Notes: generated from the letters alone by a model not told the origin. A stretch of 64,000 bases of DNA from Urophycis tenuis (GCA_036785325.1 JAXIVH010000013.1:8183551-8247550); one strand, 5' to 3'. Positions 12,511-25,551 are shown, counted from the stretch's first letter. Made by a program: numbers and translations.

Positions 12511-14182
12511 CTGTCACAGAGAATAATAGCAGGGAGAGCGTGTGAGCGACCCGATCGAATTAGGGATGGAAGTGTATGCATGTGGGGCAGAATGAGAAAT
12601 ACTTCCTGAAAACTGTGTATACATTGCAGGGCATATGAGTCCTTTCTTCTAAACATGAAAAATGTTGCAATCCCACACAAAGCTGAGTTGAATGATTTAA
12701 GCCCTGCCCTGCAGTAAATCAAGCTTGTAATCAGCTTTCAGCTTCGGTGATTCATCATTTTACAGTGTGGACGGCACCATGCGCAATAAATACACTCAAA
12801 GATGTTAACAGCAAACAAGATTCTTCCGAAAATAATTATCCAGTCACAGTACAAAACAACTAGGGGAAGGCTGCAAACAGGAACCCCATTCCATCAAAAC
12901 CAATAACATAGTTTTACAGTTGGAAATAGAGTGTTACATGTAAATCGTTGATGAAAAAAAAAAAACACACCATGTATCTGAGCTTATTTTTTGGTTTCAT
13001 ATTAGAAAAATGGGGGTAAGCTAAATACGAGGGGTCCATTACTCACATTGTACCGAATGTATCAAATCCAACGGTAAAAAAAGGATTTTGCTCTTTTTTT
13101 GGGGGGTGTGTGTGTGTGTGGGGGGGGGGGGGGGGTGACGACAATTGTTCATCCCGATACCAGCCCGGATATTTTACCCGTTGCGTGTGTTAACAAAATG
13201 TTTCTGGGGTTGTTGTTTTTTTCCTCCCGTTGCTTGTATTCTTCCACTTTACCTCCATTTAAATCCTAATAATGCCTCGCGGCGACATTCTACAGGGTTA
13301 AACACACTCTTGGCAACGGTGTCGAGTTAGTGATTGTCTGAGACCCCGGCTTCGCACTGTCTTTAAACAGCCCAGCTGTTTCGTCGCCGTTCCAATTACA
13401 GTAAAAGTCATCCGACGCCATTAAGCCACAAATATTGGCAGTTTATTGCCCAACACTCTCCTGGCATTTGAAGGTCAGGTCATACATTATACTGTGTCTT
13501 TTAGGGGAGCCGTCTGGGATAGGGAGATAAACCTACCACCATTAATTTAATTCTGTGCATATTGATGCCTTATTGTTCTTCTTTAATAGACAAATATCTG
13601 ACATCACAACAATGATTCATCCTCGCTGGAGAAATATCAATTTTGGATACACCTAAAGACCTGACCCCGAAGTAAATCTGAATCTGTAAGATGATCTCCA
13701 GGGGAGCCTGTGTCTATCTGGAACCCCAACGAAGCTGCCATTTAATGAGACAAATAGTGAAGAATTATTCATGTTTAAATTACACTTCCAAATAGTAACA
13801 CATATTAATTAAACAGAGCAGAAAACTGATACAAATTATGGAGAAATAACAGCTAAAATGCCAAACCTTTTATACTGAATGACCTTGAACTTTAGACGTG
13901 TGTGTGTCTGTGTGTGTGTGTGTGTGTGCTTGCGTATGTGTGTGTCTGCGTGTGCGAATGTGCATGCACGATTGTGCATGTATGAGTGCAGGAAAGTAGA
14001 GATCCTAACCATGCCACACCCTGCATCTCCACCAACAAACAAACAACAGCAACCACACAATAAACAAAACATCTTAATGGAACTCATTCAGTGTCAGGAG
14101 TCAGGACACACTCTACATCTCAATTATGATGTGGCGTAAATTACTGTGACATTACCAGCCAGCTCCCAAAGCAGAACGCGAG

Positions 14183-14504
14183 GACACACACACACACACA
14201 CACGTACACACACAAACACACACACACACACACACACACATATCTGACCTCATCCCTCACCGTGGAGCTTCCTAAACCCATTTGTGGGGCTTGTGTGCGT
14301 GTGTGTGTGTGTATGTGTTTGTGTGTGTGTGTGTGTATGTGTGTGCATGTTTGTGTGCATGTGCATGTGCATGTGTGCGCATGTCTGTGTGTGTGTGTGT
14401 CAGTGTGAGTTATGTGTGAGCATGTTTGTGTGCATGTACGTGTGTGCGCGTGTGTGTGTTTGTGTGTGAGTGTGTGTTTGTGTTTGTGTGTGTGCATGAG
14501 AGCA
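14183..14504. repeat. (CA)n then (GT)n arrays
   Basis: A CA array at 14183-14240 and an interrupted GT array at 14285-14504 face each other 45 bp apart, so the strands could pair as a long imperfect hairpin. Confidence 0.85.
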
Positions 14505-17368
14505 GTAAAGTAACACGAAGACCATAGGCTCCCCCCCCCCCCTCCCCCTGTCTCCCCCCTTTCCTTTGGACGTTTGCCATCTTTGTGATTGCCTGCATGG
14601 TTCATGCTAATCAGTTTAGGATTTACCTACACTATGGAGGCTCACATTATATGTGGGAGTAATTTTAGATCTCATATCTATCAACCCCAAACTCCAATTA
14701 CGGCATCATTACAACCCCCAGCCTCCTCTCACCTACGGCACACAATCTAATGAAGTGATGCCTACGAGTCAGCCACCCATACTGGATATATGTGTGGAGA
14801 CAAATATCGAAATAATGTAATAAATATCTCAAGGAAAATGTATCTATAGGGTGTGTGTGTGTGTGTGTGTGTAGGGGGTGGGGGTGGCGGATACATGCAG
14901 CTGGGCATTGAGACAGAGTCATTTGTTTCGTATGGAAATAGCTTTTTTGAGATTTACCACCATGCATCACAGTCAATGCAATCACCCGCTCACACGCTGC
15001 ATGCGTATGCCAACGTGGGCTTGTGGCAGCTTGTGGACACGTCGTCGGAGGGCTCAGAGAAGGCTGGCCGGGGCGTGGTGGACGCCTTGCTGTTTAGAGG
15101 GGGACGCATGGTGGGTCACCGTCCAAAACCCCGCTGATAGAGGGTGATACATTAGTTTAAGATGAAGTCGACTGAGGGAGAGCAAGAGAGAGTCAGAGAC
15201 AGAGAGCCAGGGAGAGACAGAGAGCGAGAGCAAGAGAGAGAGAGAGAGAGAGAGTGAGAGTGAGAGAGAGAGAGAGAGAGAGAGTCACATACAAGAGTGC
15301 TGAGAAAAACAGGGACACCAGATGTTCTTTGATGTTTATAATAGCATATATTATTAATATTAATTAGACCACATAGTCAATGACGCATTTGGGACGCTTC
15401 CAAGTCAATTAAGCCAAATGGCATTCAGGAGATGGTGGAACAATATTTCAAGGCAGGTGTTCAGAACTCCCTGGGTAAATCTTTTTATCTCCATGCTAGG
15501 AAAACAAGCATTTTGAGCTTAATTTGAGCCTCATATCTGCAATAATAATTAAAAAGAGGATTAAAAAGACACAAGTGAGAAGAAGCCGCGAAAAAAAAAA
15601 AGCCAACAGGTAATCCTGTTTAGGCAAACCAAATCAAAATGCCTCCTATATCTGTAAATCCCATCTCTCGAATGGCAGCGTCGTGATCTCTGCCAGACAC
15701 ATATAGAGCGGCGACTTAGAGAAGTAGTTAGTTTAAGACCGGTTGAGCTTTTCACCAACACACACAAAGACTAATGTCATCATCAATCAGCGGCAGCGAT
15801 TCCCAATTCATCAGCCAGACTAATGTGAGCGTCACCATCCAGCCCGGGCTGCCTTCTCCACCCCCCCCCCCCCCCCACCCTCCACGACGCCGGCGCTATC
15901 GTCGGAGGTTATCGCAGGCTTAGCGGGGCTACAGTAACCATCACCCAAGACGGGGCGCGGGAGACAAAAGACGAGCAGGGACAACATCATTACATACTGT
16001 CTGCTCATTGACCTTGGGGTTAAGAGTTGCTGAATGGGCCTAATTAATAACTGTCAGGCCGTTTTGTGTTTGTCAGCCGCGTTTGTGCATGTTCCGCCGG
16101 TCCGATGTAGGTCAGAAGCCCAAAGCACGTTCCACTCTCATGAGTTTATCCTATTTAAGAAGATGAGTTATTCAAACCCTCATATTAAAATGTCACTCAT
16201 GGCCGCAAAAAAAAAAAAAAAAAAAAAAAACGGTGCGTCTTCATAAGATGGCGGGGCCGCGCGGGGAGCATCTCAATGTCATCCATCTATTAAACCAACA
16301 CATTAGCTCCGATGGAGACCTACTTTGTTTACTTTGTGTGTGTGTCTGTCTCTCTCTGTCTGTGTGTGTGTGTGCTTGTATATATTTAGATTCCCGAAAA
16401 ATCCACGGCGTGTGCAAAAGAAACCGCCGCGCCCCCTCACCCCTTGACCCTGGGGCCGCGTGTTCACCGCCCTGGTGGAGTTCATCAATAACCACCGCCA
16501 GCTCGACCACGGGCGTCAGACTCACAGCCCACCAATAAGGCGGACGGCCCCTTTCCGGGGGCCAATCAATGTTCCTCGAACCCTCCAACATCTGGCGCCG
16601 GTAATTCCTCCTCAGCACCCTCCCCTGCTATTCCGAATTAGAAATTCCTCCATCTTTTTTTTTTCTTCACACCGCCCTCCACTCCCCCCACACCCCCACT
16701 CGACCGTCGGCAGACAGACAAGACAGCCTTGATCACCGCCGCCGCCCCCCCCACCTCCGCCCTGCCCCAAACTTATCCCCGTTATTAGAGCCCTCATCAA
16801 GTGGTGCGTGGCGCGCGGCGTGAGCGGTAGGATTTACCTATCTGTCCCGCCGCAGACCTGCCGTGTTGAGCCGGGGCCAGCAGCGTGTGATTGTGTTAAT
16901 TAATCTGTCATTGTGAGCGCCGAGAGCAGCTGCAGAGGTCTCTGGGATATATTGTCAGGGCTAAACAATGCCGGGCGCTAAGCCCCCAGAGTGAGTCTAC
17001 CATTACACGGGACTAAGAACAGAGGGAAGAGACGGCGGGGAGGGAGGGAGGGAGGGGAGGCGGGGGAGGGAGGGGAGGGGAGTGGGGTGGGGGGGGTGGG
17101 GGGGGTAAAGCGAGAGGAGGACGAGGGGGGGGGGTGTGGGGGGGGGATCCATCATTGACTAAAGCAATGACGCCTGACCTTTACAATGAATTAGCTTCCA
17201 TGCTTAATATTGACTGAAATTAGAGTCTGATACTGAATGTGGCGTCCCAGAAGATCCCGGAGCTTCTTAAACCTCTCGGCTATCCGCGGCTATCAGCGAG
17301 CGTCGGGGCTCTCCGCGGCGACGCGGTGTGTTCGCCGAGATACCGGGAGGAGGGGGGGGAAGCAACGG

Positions 17369-17373
17369 CGGCG

Positions 17374-17416
<43 letters not shown>
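17369..17416. repeat. (CAA)n microsatellite
   Basis: About 15 CAA units within the znf536-like intron. Confidence 0.95.
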
Positions 17417-18435
17417 GAACGACGACAGGGGGGGGGGGGTGTTCAAAAAGGGTTGTTTTTTTTTCTCTCTCCCTCCTTTTTTTACGAGAGGAATGGAGTG
17501 TGAGGTTTCACACTAAAACTGTGAACATTACTATGTAAATACGCCGGATACCCGTGAGTATGTACAATACGGAGACAAAAAAAACACATAATGAGATTAG
17601 CGCTGATCCATTTATCTCTGGTGCACGGCCATAATTCAAGAGGATACTCGGCCCCGCGGGAGCCCCCCCCCCCCCACAACCGACGGCGGCGCATGGCAAC
17701 CGACATCCCATAACCCCGGCAGCCCGGGCAGCCGCCGCTAAAGAGCAGATATCAAGAAAGTGACGGCAAACAACAAAGTTTCCTTTTGTTCTTAACTGCA
17801 CTATTACAACGGCAATTTAGTCTCATGATAACATGCTAGCAGGGTGCCATGACGAGAGAGGCATTTAGCCAGGGAACGGAACCGCCAGGTGGAGCAGAAG
17901 ACAATCAATAAAAATACCAGGTGGTAGATCAAATCATAAAAGTCACTGGGTGGTATATATCAAATCATTAAAAGCACCAGATGGCATGCATTAACATCTT
18001 GTGCCCCTGTAGGCAAGGGGTGGGGATGTGACTGATATAAAGTAGAGGATACTAATTATGCCTGCACTTCAACACAATGCGCCTTTCTTTATTTAAAAAA
18101 AAAAAAAGAAAAAAAAGGGGGGGGAGCACAGTGGAGCCGTGCTAGTCGGGGTGTCACATGTGGGTAGCTGGTGTCCTTAGGGGCGCCCAGACCCCCCATT
18201 TTTTTCTTTCCGCATGCGTTCACACTTGACGCTTGAAAAGGGACGCGTGTTGTTTGCACCTACACGTGTTTCCCTTTCGCTGTCTCAGGAATGATCTGAG
18301 TGACTGACTGTCGGCCGTGTTTGATGTCACCCCAGGCGCGCGCCGCGCACGTGCCTTTTGATCGTTGGCACGTTCCTGAAAAAAAAAACGGTGTGTGTGT
18401 TTTATGTGGAGGTGCGGAGGGAACGGCTACGGTAC

Positions 18436-18628
18436 CTGCGATGGGCGACGAGCAGGGCGGGTGTTTCTCCTGGTCGCCGGCGGGGTGCGTGGGGGCCGCC
18501 TCCGACGCCCCGCGGTGGCCTGGGCCGCCCGGGCTGCTGGGCCTGCTGAGGGGCCCGGCCTCAGCGGGGTCTCTCACGCACGCTTTGGTCTCCTCGCCAG
18601 ATGGACCGTTCTCCGCCAAGTAGGAGCA

Positions 18629-18665
<37 letters not shown>

Positions 18666-20098
18666 TGCTGCAATGCTGTTTCTTTAGTCGTGGCGAACGC
18701 CGGCTCCACGGACAGGCCGGGCGTGGTCGTGACCTGCCAGCCCGGGTACGCGCCGCCGTTGACGGCGTCCGCTTCGGCCATCGCCTTCTGAAGGTATTCC
18801 ATGCTGCTCAGACCCAAGGGTGGGCGCGCGTGACTCATGCCGAGCAGGGACCGTTCCTCGCCCTCTGTGCCCAGGGCCGGCTGCGAGGAAGCCATCATTC
18901 TCCCGAGCATCTCCCTGACCTTTATCTCGATGCCAGCCGTGGCCAGGATGGGGTTATAGTCCTGCTGCTCGGCTCTGTCTGCAGACAGGAACCTGTTGTG
19001 TATGCTGGAGATGTACTGGGTGTACAGGTTGGCGGGGGCCTCTTGCGCCAGGCTACTCAGCTTGGCGGACATCTCGTGCTCGGCAGAGAGCTTGCTCTTG
19101 GCTGCCAGTTTGTTGAGGTGGACCTTCATGTGGTTCTTCAGAAACCACGGCTCTTTGAAGCGCCGGCCGCAGATCTGACAGCAGTGCTCGAAGGAGTCCT
19201 TGTGTTTCCTCATGTGACCTTTGAGGAACCAGGCCTGGCTGAAGGTCTGACCGCACACCTCGCACGGGAACTCCCCGACGGGCTTGGCCTTGTCGCAGGC
19301 CCCCGCGGCGGCCCTCTGCCCCTGGGCAGTGTCGGCGGTGATGTGAGCCGTCTCCACGTGGCCGATCAGCTCTTCCTCGTGCGTGGCGGCAAAGTCGCAC
19401 AGGGTGCACTTGTAGGGTTTGTGCAGAATGCGGATGTGGCGCTCCAGCTCCTGCTGCTTCCTGAACTTGCCCCGGCAGAAGGAGCAGCGGAAGCCGCCGG
19501 CGGGCAGGGGCTGCGCCGCCTCATCGTGGACGCTCGCCACCGTGGCGGCGGGCGCCGGGGCGTGAGACAGGCCCTCGGCCGCCCCGGGGCGAGCGAGGGA
19601 GAGGCGGGGGGATGGTGCCGGGCCGTTGGGCGGCGGAGGCTGCTTCTGGAGCTGGGCGAGGAGGGACCCCTGCTGATGGCCGATGTAGCTGCCCCGCATC
19701 TGCCGGTCCCTAAGTATGGCCCTCTCCTCAAGCTCATGAAGCAGCCTGTTCTCCTCCCTGACGCGCCCGCGGCCCTTTCCCAGAATGCCCTGCTTGTGGG
19801 TGCGGAGGTGGATCTTGAGATTGCCCTTCTGCGCGGCCCGATGGTCACAGTAGGGACATTTGAAGGGCTTCTCCCCGGTGTGTGTGCGCATGTGGAGGGA
19901 CAGGATGCTGTTGAAGCGGAAGCGTTTCCCACACAACGGACAGGGATACTTCCGGTTCTTGTGGGTGTCTTCGGGGCCGGAGCTCGCCTGCGTGACAATG
20001 CTCTGGTTGGCGACGCGCATGAACTGAGGAAGCTCCACTCTTCCATTCATGCTGCTCAGTATTCTGGCATCCATTATCTGATTGGCCAAAAGCGCCAT
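18436..20098 (-). CDS. znf536: znf536-like zinc-finger transcription factor, main exon (six C2H2 fingers)
   Basis: This is a nuclear DNA-binding protein of the ZNF536 type. Mammalian ZNF536 is a repressor linked to neuronal differentiation and retinoic-acid response. The exon encodes about 554 residues from the Met at 20098: MALLANQ, then fingers near residues 51-73, 79-101, 203-226, 229-252, 278-299 and 305-327, including the family blocks KNRKYPCPLCGKRFRFNS, AQKGNLKIHLRTH and FSQAWFLKGHMRKH. After the fingers come a 13-residue poly-Gln tract (18632-18670) and a Ser/Pro-rich tail. The donor GCAG/GTACC lies at 18435 in phase 1, fitting the next exon. The reading frame stays open upstream of the Met (SQM as in mammals) to acceptor-like AG sites at about 20190-20207. 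The real start may therefore be in an upstream exon. Finger 7 and later mammalian fingers are absent. Confidence 0.88.
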
Positions 20099-22229
20099 CT
20101 GGCTCTTAATTGGGTGGGTTGCCAGGTTAATGAGGCCCTCCTTTTGGGGATCAGGTAATGTTTCAGTGTGACGGTCAGGAATGGCTATCTGGGACGAGCA
20201 GGGGGCTGGAAGTTAACACTGTGCTGATTGTTAACAGCTACTTAGATCAGGTAGAATTGGTTGTGTTTCCCATCTGCTTTAGTTCGCCGTAGAGCCGAGA
20301 ATGAGATCAGACCTAAAAATGAAAATAAAGGAGAAGAGAGAAAATGTTTAAAGTTTTTTTGACAGCAGCATTGTTCTTTAATGTACTCTCATTTCAAGGT
20401 AAAATGGCAAAAATGATGATGGTGGTTATTTTCTCACTGATCACTATAACTATTACTAGGAAACAACCAGGAAACAAAGCAAGGTAAGATTTGACTCTCA
20501 TCCTGTGTTTGGTAGGTCCGTGGTTTTCAGATCATTGTTACCGATGGTAAAAATGCTGAATAAGTAAACCACAAAGACTTCCTTTACAAATATGAGTGTT
20601 TTTTAAGTGCATGCTGAAACCGTCGTCTCTCACACAATGTACTGATAAAACAACACAGACACAGTTTGAACATCAAAGCTGCTTCCTCTTGCCCTGACTG
20701 TTGCATTTCACAAATTTGTGGAACAATATAAAAACCCCCATCAAAGTTGAACACTCTGGCAGGCCCGATGCGCACTTAAATCAAACTTTTACCACAGGTA
20801 ATTATGTCACCAGATTAAACAAACAACTTAATCTAACAATAAAAGCAAAGAGAAGCGAGTGCGTGTGTCTCCGAACAGAAAGCTCAAACATGCCTTACAT
20901 TCACCACCGCCAGAGCCAACTCCCTTTAGCAATTCCTCTGTAGCCACAAACAAAGCTTCAAATTCAGAACGCGCTACAATAGCAGAGGTCACATAAGCCA
21001 GCCCTGCGCGGCTCTAGTCGCACACCAAAGGGCACGGAACAAAGCCGGCACTGTCCACAATGAATTAACACAAGATTACATCATCCTGGACTGCAACCTC
21101 AGTCAGTCAGGAAAAATTATGTGTGCGGAAAAAAAAAAAAACATGGCGATAAAGTGTCGGACTGTTTGTGGCGAATTGGCCGCGTGGGTCACATTTTCGT
21201 TTATGATGAATGTGAGCGATCAGGCATCACTGTAACTGGAAATGAATAAGTAATCGCTGGCACGAACCTTTGCGGTATAGAAGACAGCAGAGCACTGTTT
21301 TAGTTTGCCTTGCGATTTATAAGAAGTGTAGGAATAGAGCGAGACGTTTCCCATGAATGTCTGTTAGTGTCTAAATGAGTGTGAGGGTGCACTCATGTGT
21401 GTGGGTGTGCAGTGTGCATAATTCGCATTGTAGCACATACACACAGGACTGTCAACATGTACAGACTGACAGCTGCTGGGTTGGTGGAGAAGCCGAAACG
21501 CAGTACAATGTTGTCAAGTGTGTTATCTCCCTTCAGAGCAAATTAGCGTCTTCCAGTTCAACCCCCGAGATGGAGATTGATTGCGGTTAAGCGTTGAGGT
21601 GTCAAGGTAGCTGCCATGTAGGTGTGGTTGAAGGGATGCATTGCACATGCAGCTGACGGTTATGAGAAACTAATAGTATATCGAGGCATCTGATCGTTGT
21701 TGCTGTGAATGTAGAATGTGAGTATTATGTTAAGTAGTACAATTGATTCTTCTGTAATTCTACTTTCCCTTTTAACACGTGACCACTATCCTAGATCCAA
21801 ATAACTCCGATGAGACTGATTCTGTTAAAACATAGACAGTTTCACTTTATTGCCACAGCTGTGTGAGGAGAGAATTCTATATTCTATCTGGGACAGAAAT
21901 GATTTCACCTCATAGCAAATTGCATCCTAAGCCTACAACCAATAGCTTCAGTTCTCTTCTAATGTGACCTATTTACAACATAAATACAAATGTATCTACT
22001 AGGCTGCTGTAAATATTCTACAATTAGTCAAGTATGCAATCTGAACATACCTCACATTAATATAACAGTACCTGCTTTTTCTTTCAAAATTTGAATATGC
22101 CTGGATAACAAAGTGCTTGAATAGCCTTTTGTTATAAACCGATCGACAACAAAAGTAGAATTGATTCTTGCAGGATTGCCTTGCATGTCAGCCACTATGC
22201 TACCCAGCCAGAGAAACGGACATGTAGAT

Positions 22230-22230
22230 C

Positions 22231-22261
<31 letters not shown>
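22230..22261. repeat. (GACA)n microsatellite
   Basis: Eight tandem tetranucleotide units. Confidence 0.95.
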
Positions 22262-22832
22262 TCGCCCAGCATGCCAGTCTACACACTGACCAGTTAAGGC
22301 ACGAGGTGCATGTTGCAGGCAGAGGGCCGAAGCAACATGCTACAACACCATACACTTTCAGACAGGCAGATTAATGAAAGGCAAGACTAGAGTTTCTCCG
22401 CAGACCCCCCAAAAGCCTGACGGAGACAGAATAGTCTTACCCACTACATTCATTACTGTAGGAGAACGGTGCACAGAAAGAGCACACACAGCACTAACAA
22501 ACTATCTCCTCGTGAGTAATAGCTAAAACACTCGTAAAGGAATACATACACATTTGTTGTGGACAAAGTAAATATATGCCACTCTTTTTTTTTGTCCACC
22601 AAAAATCATCACAATAAGAATGTGGCTTGTTGCTTGTTAAAAATGAAAAAAGGAAAATCTGGTGAGCACATGAGTGCACGAGTGATTCACAGTTCCTTGG
22701 GAGTCAGCTATTGCGTGATATTTTTTCACGGAGGTCTCCTGATTAAATTTAGTTTTGTTTAGTGCAAGAATGCTTATTACTGGTCTTAAATATAATGAAC
22801 ACTGAGAGAGAATAAATCCTCACGGCTGGAAG

Positions 22833-22833
<1 letters not shown>

Positions 22834-22872
<39 letters not shown>
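22834..22872. repeat. (AT)n microsatellite
   Basis: Pure AT array of about 19 units. Confidence 0.95.
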
Positions 22873-22878
<6 letters not shown>

Positions 22879-23026
22879 AAAGGAAAAGCTATAGGGCAGT
22901 TAGTTTGGAATTAGACTCAAAGGAGCAGGGTAGCTTAGTGGTGCCCAGCTGTGTGGACACCGGTGGGACTGGGGCTATATTCAGACTGGAGATAAAACTA
23001 GCCTAAAACTGACCGAGCCACCCCCA

Positions 23027-23049
23027 CCCCCCCCCCCCCCCCCCCCCCC
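23027..23049. repeat. poly(C) run, 23 bases
   Basis: Uninterrupted C run. Confidence 0.9.
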
Positions 23050-23275
23050 TCCCAAAAGCCTCCTCTTCACACACATGTGTCTAAGTAGCCACTGGAGGAC
23101 GAAAAAAAAAAAACACCGCCGTGATGATTGATTTTTGAATGCGTTTTTTTTCGTTTTGTTTCGATTTTTTTTTTCAGAGAAAAATCTTTTCTGTAAATGG
23201 CGGATTGTGTGACACACAATCTGAGTATGTCGCGTCCAATTGGGATTATCTCACTTGGAACAAGTCACATATGAA

Positions 23276-23446
23276 GGGGGCATTTAGCAGACGCTTTTGT
23301 CCAAAGCGACTTACAATCAGTACATTTGTGGGGTTCGACGTGTGGACAGTTGTAGGTGGGGGATCAAGGGGATCGAACCGCCGACCCTACGGTTAGTGGA
23401 CGACCTGCTCTGTCCACCCGCTCTACCCACTGAGCTACTGCCGCCC
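23276..23446 (-). mobile_element. tRNA-derived SINE (teleost type)
   Basis: Read on the minus strand, the element begins GGCGGCAGTAGCTCAGTGGG with TAGAGC following (RNA polymerase III A box). It has GGTTCGATCCC about 50 bases on (B box) and ends GTAAGTCGCTTTGGACAAAA then GCGTCTGCTAAATG. This tRNA-like head and tail pair is typical of abundant fish SINEs. It is about 170 bp and looks nearly full length. It is not a functional tRNA gene: no complete cloverleaf acceptor is present. Confidence 0.8.
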
Positions 23447-23477
23447 TTAATATTTCTTGTACTACAAGAAATATTAA
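23447..23477. repeat. perfect 31-bp palindrome next to the SINE head
   Basis: TTAATATTTCTTGTA, a single C, then its exact reverse complement TACAAGAAATATTAA. It begins at the base after the SINE. Confidence 0.9.
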
Positions 23478-25037
23478 AAGGAATTCATAAAACAAATCAC
23501 TGGTTACAGCAATGGGACGTAGGGAACATCCCAAATGTGTGTCTTCTCTGGTTTCCTGCACGCCACTACAGGTAGGCACATATTACACTGGAAATAAAGC
23601 AGCCAAGGATATACATTAAATCACGTATGTGTAAACAGTTGCTCTAGTTTGCCCAGACCACCTGTTCTTCCTGGAAGGAAACAAAGCCTGGGCATATTAC
23701 GGCATGTATTATCAGTGTGGGGTTCGCTGGGGATGCCTTGCAACGGAAGACGCTTATCCACATGGTGGAGTCTGTCTCAGATGGCTGGACCCTGCAGGAA
23801 GGCAGCCATCTCCAGTAGAACTCCTACTGATTTCACAGAACGGCGCTATTCCAACATATTGACATATCTCCCTTTCTTGAAATGTACACATTTCCAGCTG
23901 TCTAAAAACCACCAAAAAAAAACACTGTCAATAAAGTTGTTTAGTTTTAACTTGACGTCAAAGTCGCAGCGTGAAAGATTGAGCACCCCCCGGTAAGTAA
24001 GCAGGAGACTTTGAGAATTCCGAGAATATATATAACTATATATAACATATACTCACAAACTAGCTAGCTCGGCTGGACAGTTGGCATGAGTGGGAGGGGC
24101 TTTGGGAGGATGTGGATATTCTTGTAAACAAAGAGCTTTGGTACCAACTGGCCAGCATTTTCTATCTGTAGAATGTATCTATACATCATAGGGCGTGATT
24201 CTACCAAATAACATTGTTGAAAACAATGTGGCTGCTGGCATGTCCAGGTTATGTAAAATTAGGAGTGGGTTGAAATGTAACACAATGGGGACTTTAATTT
24301 AGTTTGACAGAAGGGGACGGAGGGGTGCAAATACAATTGTGCATACTACTTTCACATTTTCATCTCGAACACACTCTGAGGCATTAAAACAAAAGTCATT
24401 AAACAAGTCATCACAAAATCACAGCAGGAGTTTGGTAATGCCCCTTACAGTAACTCATTAAGCTATGACAACTAGAGAAAGGAGAAAAAAAAAACACAAA
24501 CAAAGAATAAAATCCAAGGCACATTAACTGGGCTGATAATTCAATGAACTCACTCATTTGGCAGCCATCTTGCTGTTGTGATGATCTTTATTCAGCCCTG
24601 GTAGTGCAGCAGAGAACCATCATACAGTAGCACTGGCTGGCCCTCTCTCATAAAGGACATCTGATATATCTGTATGGATATCTCCTTCTCTTTCTCCATC
24701 CATCCTCTCCAATTTTCCATACATCTCTCTCTTCCTCTCTCTCTCTCTCTTTCTTTCTCCAGAAAACAGCAAAAGATCCACCATTAGACAACGGGGTATC
24801 AGCGTAATTAGAAAATGACTTCCTTTGCAATCCTAGCTAAGTAGTTTACACACTGTAATTACAGGGACAAAAATCATCTATTAAATCATTTCATTGATTG
24901 AGCTCATCAACCCAGTAGGATCCCAGGATTGTGTTCAGGCAAACATCTGGGCTAAAGGAATTAGCCTTTAGTCTCCCGGGAATCACACGGCAGCAGGCGC
25001 CTGGCCGTGGACGCCGGACACGGGAGTGCGGCGTGCC

Positions 25038-25060
25038 GGGGGGGGGGGGGGGGGGGGGGG
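25038..25060. repeat. poly(G) run, 23 bases
   Basis: Uninterrupted G run. Confidence 0.9.
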
Positions 25061-25410
25061 ATGGGCCCCAGAGCGACCGCGGGGGTCCCTCTGGGCCGCG
25101 TCATGAGACGTGGAACAGGGGCCAACGCCACGCCACTGAACCATCGCTGCACTTTTCCGTGCCCTCATCGTTTCACGTCGGCGACGCAATCTGACTTAGA
25201 GGAAGGAGAGGGGGCGTTGCACTGCGATGACGACACGTTTCTCGAGAGTCACAGAGGACGTGGGTCTCTCATCCTGTACGCCGACCGGCACACTCATATG
25301 TGTAAATCGATCAAAACGATGGCGACCTGCATAGTTTTTTTTTCGCATGGAGGACGCCCTTCACTCTGTTGTCTGGGCGCCCTCTGCCCTGACTTTCTAA
25401 CCAATACACG

Positions 25411-25411
<1 letters not shown>

Positions 25412-25465
<54 letters not shown>

Positions 25466-25551
25466 ATGTGTGTGCGTGCGTGTGTGTGTGCGTGCGTGCG
25501 TGCGTGTTGTGTGTGTGTGTGTGTGTGCGCGGTGCGCGTGTGTGTGTGCGT
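25412..25551. repeat. (GT)n array with CG interruptions
   Basis: GT array with GCGTGCGTGCGT segments, an alternating purine-pyrimidine tract. Confidence 0.9.

Larger units (their letters stand above)
12511..18435 (-). other. znf536-like intron between the six-finger exon and the middle exon
   Basis: A 5.9-kb intron. Repeats are fewer than in the next intron: CA/GT at 14183-14240 and 14285-14504, GA at 15170-15284, CAA at 17369-17416, poly(A) at 16207-16230. Long unique AT-rich stretches (about 12550-13060, 13330-13870, 15290-15800, 16840-17010) contain homeodomain-type TAATTA cores and look like conserved non-coding sequence. No exon carrying the missing mammalian fingers is seen. Confidence 0.55.

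Noticed and set aside
18395..20158. A 587-residue plus-strand open frame opposite the six-finger exon
   Set aside because: It is the antisense shadow of the znf536-like exon, kept open by that exon's codon composition. The minus strand has the zinc-finger motifs.
22230..22261. CRISPR-like direct repeats (GACA units)
   Set aside because: A tetranucleotide microsatellite with no spacers; the genome is eukaryotic.
23276..23446. A tRNA gene
   Set aside because: A and B boxes are present but the element continues into a SINE tail and lacks a tRNA acceptor stem pairing, so it is a retroposon.
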